NCBI GenBank assembly: GCA_003993805.1
Contig: RSEF01000002.1
Span: 8,261,829 to 8,325,828 of the forward strand
Length of the DNA: 64,000 nucleotides
Direction of reading: 5' to 3'
Source: Himantopus leucocephalus
Lineage: Eukaryota > Chordata > Aves > Charadriiformes > Recurvirostridae
Shown: in pieces, positions 60,801 to 64,000 of the stretch
Position numbering within the stretch: position 1 is the first letter of the stretch
How the letters are laid out: each line of letters opens with the position of its first letter
The notes under the pieces: generated by a model
Databases searched by the model: none
Told to the model about the DNA's origin: nothing
Seen by the model: only the letters and a program-made list of their open reading frames with translations
Translations under genes and position numbers: made by a program

Positions 60801-63170
60801 TCACTCTGGTAAATTTGATGGTCTGCTTTTCTGGACTTCTGAAAAAAATGTCAGTTCTTTTTTGTTACGACCATTGTTTGTTTCTCTCAAATTTATCAGT
60901 AGCGTTCCAAACATGTTGCTGATTCTTTCTCTGATCCCAGGTGACTAGAATACCTCAATAGCTTTCAAGGTGTGGTCTGCACTTCTTCATAGAGAAGCTT
61001 GCTGATTACTTAAGCAATTTGAAAAAAGCTGATCTGTTTTTCTTTGGTTTCAGTTGATTCACTCTATTCAAATGCCTCTTGGAGAATTCATACATGCAGT
61101 CCAGTGCTGGCATTCATGTTGCCCAGCAGTTCACCAAGGTGTGCTCTCTACTCTCCTGGCTGCAGTAGTAGCAGAGATAAATTATGTGCTACAGAAGGTA
61201 AGGTTAATACTGACTTTTTTTTTTTTCTTTTTTTAACACCAACTGCCTTTTAAACATTGTGTTGGAACAATAGTATTGTGTTCAGAAAGTGTGATCATTG
61301 TATGGCAGATCAAGATTTTGTGGGTGTTGGCATGGAACAGGAAATTTTATTTGCCATAATTTATGAATACAGATTTATGAATACAGCTGTGTAAGAACAG
61401 AGTTGTCCTGATACCTAGTTCACTGACTCTGGCAGAAGAATTTAGAAATCAGGCATTGTTGGAGAGGAATTACATGGTTTTTGAGGTGTTCTCTCTTGTG
61501 TATGTGTACCGGGTCTGGCTGGGAAGGAGTTAACTTTCTTCACTGTGGTCCCTAAGGTACTATGGTTTAATACTGTGGTTAAAACACAGTTGCGGGCACA
61601 CCAGTTAGTTTTGGCTGTTGCTGAACAGTGCTTGCAGAGTGTCAAGGCTTTCTCTCTTCCCTTCACCCCCTGCCCTAAAAAAAAGTAAGCAGGCTGCAGG
61701 TGGGGAAGAGGTTGAGAGGGGACACGGCCGAGACCATTGACCCAAACTGACCAAAGGCATATTCCATACCATACAATGTTGTGCTCAGCTATAAAAGCGC
61801 AGGGAAAGGAGGAGGCAGAGAGATTGTTCTAAACCCACCTCATTTCGTCTCACCCAGCATTAGTGAACCACTGATCTCTGAAAGATTCCAGTTCCCTATT
61901 CTTGGAACTGTCCCACAAGGTTCTGTAATCCTGTTCCGAAGCAGGCTGATGTCTTGCTTGGCACTGGTCACTTATGCATTCTCTGCTTCAATACAGATCC
62001 ATTTCTCATACTCCATCTGGTTTTGGTTCCTCAGTTTTTTGTCTAGAGGACTTCCAAATATCTGATCAGAGTTCCTCTGGAATGTAAAGAAAGAAGCTCT
62101 AATACTGAAAAGAATATATAGACAGAAGTTATTGCATGTGCTGAAAGTCCATTACTGCCCTTGAAGGAGAAGGGTAACATTCCCAATGCAGGTTCCTAAT
62201 GCATGTAGTGTTAGTAGCAAATATGGCTAGCACGATAGGAAGCTTTGAGAACTAACAAGGAAGAGCAGAGGTTCTTTACAAGAGGCTGTACTCTTACTCT
62301 CATTGCTAGATAAGTCAGAAATAGAGGAATAAACAGTTGCCAGAAAGTACCGAGTACAACAGAGCTGCTTCTAAGATTCTGTGTTACGGAAGGAACTGAA
62401 ACAATACCAGAGATTTGCCTGCAAATATTCATGTATCAGCTGTGGGATGAGGGCATGCTCTTCACAGATGCGGCAGAGTAAAACTTTATGGTCTTGAATG
62501 ATACCACAGATTCATACTCATAGATTATGAATGTTCATTGCAGTGAGTCATCTGTGCTGGGGTTTTCCCTGCCCCCATGTTATTGTACTAGTAAATCAAA
62601 ATTCAGTTCTAACGAAATACTTGCCAGAACCTGATACCAAAAAGAGCTTACACAGGGAATCAGGAAATCACTTTCACCTAATTTATTTTTAGAAATTATG
62701 TTTGCACACTTAAACGTGGAGACAGAGGATATTCGTTTGTGTTTAGTAGGCTGTGCCTTTATATATAGTGACCAACAATGCAGTTAAATGAAACTTCTAT
62801 TCAGAACAACTGTGGAAAATATTTGCCTTGATAAAAATATTGTTTATTTGGTTTAGTTTTAGCCTTTCTAATTTTAATTTTGTTTGTTTATTTGGACACA
62901 ACACAATTGTATTAAGGCTATTCAAAGAACACATGTGAATGTTTCTTCTAATTATTTAAGGACAAGTCTTGGTTAGTGTAATTATTGAAATACAGATTTG
63001 CTTTGATATTTTCTGCATACATATATTTCTTGATCTCCAACAGTTGTTGACTTTTTTCTTTTTTAGGCTTCCAGTGAAAAAGACTTAACTATACCAAAGA
63101 CTATTTCAGACCTTCCTCCTCTTTCAAGCAGTTTAATGGCCATAATTATGAAATCAGTTAATGTTGTCAG
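27786..63170 (+). CDS. NCAPG2: Condensin-2 complex subunit G2 (joined exons, 3' end outside window)
   Basis: Twenty-two coding exons with AG/GT borders and compatible phases give about 1003 codons. They match CAP-G2 as I recall it: [20 protein letters not shown] at the start, [29 protein letters not shown] [79 protein letters not shown] and [16 protein letters not shown]. Family knowledge: CAP-G2 is the HEAT-repeat (HAWK) subunit of condensin II, which acts in the nucleus and on mitotic chromosomes with SMC2/SMC4, CAP-H2 and CAP-D3. The HEAT region spans much of exons 45310-47753. An expected block of about 61 codons between 40925 and 45310 is missing from view, and about 80 C-terminal codons lie beyond the window. 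Confidence 0.95.
27861..31170 (+). other. NCAPG2: NCAPG2 intron
   Basis: AT-rich, with no recognisable gene. It holds a poly-T tract of about 21 bases at 29981-30003 with one N at 30002, and C/T-rich stretches around 29.5-29.7 and 30.2-30.4 kb. I see nothing else in it. Confidence 0.8.
31171..31362 (+). CDS. NCAPG2: NCAPG2 exon
   Basis: 64 codons, phase 0. Acceptor ACCGTTCACAG, donor GTAAAA. It encodes [20 protein letters not shown] and an acidic tail ([15 protein letters not shown]). Confidence 0.95.
32367..32481 (+). CDS. NCAPG2: NCAPG2 exon
   Basis: 38 codons plus 1 nt. Acceptor TTTCTTTCAG, donor GTGCGT. It encodes [20 protein letters not shown] and [12 protein letters not shown]. Confidence 0.94.
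32996..33153 (+). CDS. NCAPG2: NCAPG2 exon
   Basis: 2 nt plus 52 codons. Acceptor TACTGTTGTAG, donor GTATAC. It encodes [20 protein letters not shown] and [10 protein letters not shown]. Confidence 0.94.
34037..34171 (+). CDS. NCAPG2: NCAPG2 exon
   Basis: 45 codons, phase 0. Acceptor TTTTTTCCTGTCAG, donor GTAAGC. It encodes [20 protein letters not shown] and ends HIKKEE. Confidence 0.96.
34544..34660. repeat. 70-bp-period duplication
   Basis: AAATGATTCCATTTAGAAGA... at 34544-34590 recurs as AAATGATTCAATTTAGAAGA... at 34614-34660. The 47-bp copies have only a few mismatches. This is a local intronic duplication. Confidence 0.85.
36590..37168 (-). repeat. CR1 LINE 3' part, minus orientation
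   Basis: The left end reads AGAATTACAGAGTTTGGGGT then TGGAAGGGACATCTGGAGAT. The minus strand gives [20 protein letters not shown] and [17 protein letters not shown], typical of the CR1 C-terminal region. An A-rich AAAATAAAAT patch at about 36776-36806 interrupts it. Confidence 0.9.
39902..39996 (+). CDS. NCAPG2: NCAPG2 exon
   Basis: 31 codons plus 2 nt. Acceptor has a long T/C tract ending CCCAACAG, donor GTATGC. It encodes [20 protein letters not shown] and [11 protein letters not shown]. Confidence 0.95.
40856..40925 (+). CDS. NCAPG2: NCAPG2 exon before the missing block
   Basis: 1 nt plus 23 codons, ending in phase 0. Acceptor GTGTGTTAATACAG, donor GTAATA. It encodes [20 protein letters not shown] then FLE. 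In CAP-G2 about 61 residues should follow before ARNSEVRSN. Confidence 0.93.
41085..41135 (+). repeat. CR1-type LINE fragment, plus orientation, cut by the gap
   Basis: The plus strand reads [11 protein letters not shown] up to the N run, the segment preceding GVPQG in CR1 reverse transcriptase. Its left edge is not defined. Confidence 0.6.
41136..41235. other. Assembly gap, 100 N, inside an NCAPG2 intron
   Basis: Exactly 100 N between a plus-oriented and a minus-oriented CR1 fragment. The true size is probably unknown. It is the best candidate place for the unseen NCAPG2 coding block. Confidence 0.98.
41236..42203 (-). repeat. CR1 LINE, minus orientation, 5'-truncated
   Basis: The minus strand gives [53 protein letters not shown] (an intact FADD box) and [17 protein letters not shown], and runs toward the 3' end up to the gap. 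Stop codons break the frame. Confidence 0.93.
42204..45309 (+). other. NCAPG2: NCAPG2 intron sequence, searched for the missing exon
   Basis: AT-rich sequence with a small AATTAACTGAACAAA tandem at about 43328-43358. I read it for a segment resembling HSKVREVLSYFH or YKPILWRGLK and found none. Nothing else is recognised. Confidence 0.6.
45310..45435 (+). CDS. NCAPG2: NCAPG2 exon after the missing block
   Basis: 42 codons, phase 0. Acceptor CATTGTAACAG, donor GTAAGT. It encodes [20 protein letters not shown] and [13 protein letters not shown], a HEAT-type helix pair. Confidence 0.97.
46350..46529 (+). CDS. NCAPG2: NCAPG2 exon
   Basis: 60 codons, phase 0. Acceptor TTTGTTTTAG, donor GTAAAT. 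It encodes [40 protein letters not shown] and [11 protein letters not shown]. It is a HEAT-repeat segment. Confidence 0.97.
47601..47753 (+). CDS. NCAPG2: NCAPG2 exon
   Basis: 51 codons, phase 0. Acceptor TTTTTTCTTGCAG, donor GTAGGA. It encodes [20 protein letters not shown] and [20 protein letters not shown], a HEAT-repeat segment. Confidence 0.97.
47754..51363 (+). other. NCAPG2: NCAPG2 intron
   Basis: About 3.6 kb without a gene. It holds a poly-A tract near 48090, a short GC-richer stretch at 48.3-48.5 kb of unknown origin and a CR1 tail at 49228-49480. Confidence 0.8.
49228..49480 (-). repeat. CR1 LINE 3' end, minus orientation
   Basis: The segment starts ATAGAATCATAGAATCGTTA then AGGTTGGAAGGGACC. 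The minus strand reads [20 protein letters not shown] and VFKKRVD, the CR1 C-terminus. The short tandem TAGAATCA end is well preserved, which suggests a fairly young copy. Confidence 0.92.
51364..51586 (+). CDS. NCAPG2: NCAPG2 exon
   Basis: 74 codons plus 1 nt. Acceptor TTTCTTTCTTTAAAAAG, donor GTAAAG. It encodes [40 protein letters not shown] and [20 protein letters not shown]. Confidence 0.97.
52838..52959 (+). CDS. NCAPG2: NCAPG2 exon with acidic run
   Basis: 2 nt plus 40 codons. Acceptor TATATTTAAATGTAG, donor GTAAGA. It encodes [20 protein letters not shown], then [18 protein letters not shown]. The Asp run is written mainly with GAT codons, so it is a small trinucleotide repeat. An acidic loop is also present here in human CAP-G2 as I recall it. 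Confidence 0.94.
53439..53612 (+). CDS. NCAPG2: NCAPG2 exon
   Basis: 58 codons, phase 0. Acceptor TTTGTATTTCAG, donor GTAAAG. It encodes [20 protein letters not shown] and [14 protein letters not shown]. Confidence 0.96.
55378..55448 (+). CDS. NCAPG2: NCAPG2 exon
   Basis: 23 codons plus 2 nt. Acceptor CTTCTTTTACCCTAG, donor GTACTA. It encodes [20 protein letters not shown] then PTF. Confidence 0.93.
55725..55878 (+). CDS. NCAPG2: NCAPG2 exon
   Basis: 1 nt plus 51 codons. Acceptor TTTGTTTTCTCTTAAG, donor GTATGC. It encodes [31 protein letters not shown] and [11 protein letters not shown]. Confidence 0.95.
56045..56218 (+). CDS. NCAPG2: NCAPG2 exon
   Basis: 58 codons, phase 0. Acceptor TTCTTCTTATTTAG, donor GTAGTA. 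It encodes [20 protein letters not shown] then [15 protein letters not shown]. Confidence 0.95.
56702..56818 (+). CDS. NCAPG2: NCAPG2 exon
   Basis: 39 codons, phase 0. Acceptor TTGATATTTCAG, donor GTATGG. It encodes [20 protein letters not shown] then [17 protein letters not shown]. Confidence 0.93.
56928..57071 (+). CDS. NCAPG2: NCAPG2 exon
   Basis: 48 codons, phase 0. Acceptor AATTTTTTTTCCAG, donor GTTAGA. It encodes [20 protein letters not shown], then [10 protein letters not shown] and AELIIQ. The donor has T at +3, a weaker site, but the frame into AYLTVCKDV is correct. Confidence 0.93.
57072..59680 (+). other. NCAPG2: NCAPG2 intron
   Basis: About 2.6 kb without a gene. It contains a CTTC/CTTG microsatellite at about 57881-57930. 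Nothing else is recognised. Confidence 0.8.
57881..57930. repeat. CTTC/CTTG microsatellite
   Basis: GCTTGCTTGCTTCC then repeated TTCC units, mildly interrupted. Confidence 0.9.
59681..59780 (+). CDS. NCAPG2: NCAPG2 exon
   Basis: 33 codons plus 1 nt. Acceptor CATCTCTCTTCTAG, donor GTATGG. It encodes [20 protein letters not shown] then [11 protein letters not shown]. Confidence 0.97.
60118..60302 (+). CDS. NCAPG2: NCAPG2 exon
   Basis: 2 nt plus 61 codons. Acceptor TCTCTTTCATTAG, donor GTATCA. It encodes [40 protein letters not shown] and QEEGIQ. Confidence 0.96.
61054..61197 (+). CDS. NCAPG2: NCAPG2 exon
   Basis: 48 codons, phase 0. Acceptor TTTTTCTTTGGTTTCAG, donor GTAAGG. It encodes [20 protein letters not shown] then [20 protein letters not shown]. 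Confidence 0.95.
61361..61388. repeat. 14-bp tandem duplication
   Basis: ATTTATGAATACAG occurs twice in a row in the intron. Confidence 0.75.
61505..61830 (+). mobile_element. LTR fragment of the same avian ERV family, plus orientation
   Basis: GTGTACCGGGTCTGGCTGGG begins a segment with TTTTGGCTGTTGCTGAACAG, GACCCAAACTGACCAAAGGC, CATATTCCATACCATACAAT and CTCAGCTATAAAAGC. These align in order to the minus-strand reading of the LTR at 25242-25817. The U5 half is absent or decayed. It lies in the intron before the last visible NCAPG2 exon, in the sense orientation. Confidence 0.75.
63067..63170 (+). CDS. NCAPG2: NCAPG2 last exon in the window
   Basis: 34 codons plus 2 nt. Acceptor CTTTTTTCTTTTTTAG, donor GTAAAT. 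It encodes [20 protein letters not shown] then IMKSVNVV. The expected remaining C-terminal part, about 80 residues, is not found before 64000. Confidence 0.93.
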
Positions 63171-64000
63171 GTAAATGTTTCTACATTAATTTGTCCAAGG
63201 TTGTTGGTAATGTAGAACAACTTATATGTCACCAATAAAGTTTTAGTTTCTAAATTCAAATAGGTTTTGAGGAACTAGATGCTTAATAAATTTAGCTGCA
63301 CTGCTTCATAATCCCTTTCTATTGACATATTGCTTGTAGGTATTGTCTGGGGGGGTTGGTTCAATTTTTTTAACTGTTTCTAAGAGTGCTTCTTATTTAC
63401 AAGACTGTTCATCAAAATGAGTTCTTTAATCATTCATCTTGGCTTGCTTCTTTCATAAGATACTTATAAACATTAGTCCTCTCAATACAGAAGTATTTAG
63501 ATGAGGTAAAATATTTACCAGAAATAGCATTAATCCTAATCAAAATAGTTTTAAAGAATCTGCATCCTAAAAGCCCCCAAAAGTAGGGTTACGTCATTTT
63601 TTTTTTTAAGACTTAAACTGTTTTTTTTATCTGCTATGTACCCTGAATCTCTTCTAAAATTGTCACAAGTGAATTTCATTATCATCCATTGCTTAGTTTG
63701 TTCATATTCAATTTCTATTTACATGACTGGTCTTGTTATCTTGCATGATCAAGGGGCTCACGTGTATTGCTTAGAAGTCCTATCATTCTTCATGACTTAC
63801 CACAACTAACTCCTATTCTTAACTTTCTCATCTGACAGGCATTGAATAGTCCTGTCTTTGCTGTCATGAGATTATTTTTTTTCTTCTCTATCCATCTCTA
63901 GTTCTAGTTAAACTTGCAAAACAAAGGACTCCAAAGAGCCCAGCAGTAGGTTTCCTAATCCAAATCTTGTTCTTCTCTGAGGCAGCAGCTGTTCATTATT

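Overview
This is nuclear DNA of a vertebrate, most likely a bird. It has long AT-rich introns with GT-AG splice sites and one CpG island. The repeats are avian in type: CR1 LINE fragments on both strands, and two copies of an endogenous-retrovirus LTR whose ends read TGTCATGGTTTCAGCTGGGA... and ...TTAAACCACAACA on its own strand. No bacterial, viral or plasmid gene is present. Two runs of exactly 100 N and two single N at the ends of poly-T tracts mark a scaffolded draft assembly.

Two protein genes lie in tandem on the + strand. From about 0.9 to 16.5 kb is the 3' part of ESYT2 (extended synaptotagmin 2): a probable 21-codon cassette exon, nine constitutive coding exons covering most of C2B, the C2B-C2C linker and C2C, a stop codon at 13391-13393, and a 3' UTR of about 3 kb. 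From about 16.6 to 25.2 kb is intergenic sequence. It has no supportable gene, but holds a cluster of X-box-like palindromes at 22.9-23.3 kb. At 25242-25817 a complete solo LTR lies antisense, directly before a CpG island (about 26.0-27.1 kb) that is the likely promoter of the next gene.

From 27786 to the window end is NCAPG2 (condensin-2 complex subunit G2): 22 coding exons with consistent phases, running off the right edge about 80 codons before the expected stop. One phase-0/phase-0 block of about 61 codons, expected between the exons at 40856-40925 and 45310-45435, is not visible. The intron there contains a 100-N gap between oppositely oriented CR1 fragments, so the exon is probably hidden by the assembly. 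The gene order ESYT2 then NCAPG2 on one strand matches the human 7q36.3 arrangement as I recall it.

The two products work in different places. E-Syt2 tethers endoplasmic reticulum to plasma membrane and moves lipid. CAP-G2 is a HEAT-repeat regulator of condensin II in mitotic chromosome assembly. No undescribed gene system was found. The most useful leads are the unaccounted NCAPG2 exon, three promoter motifs in the NCAPG2 CpG island (a TCTCGCGAGA palindrome inside a hairpin, a CDE/CHR-like element and a MYB-like site), the X-box cluster, and a CR1-inside-CR1 nested insertion at 3.4-5.0 kb.
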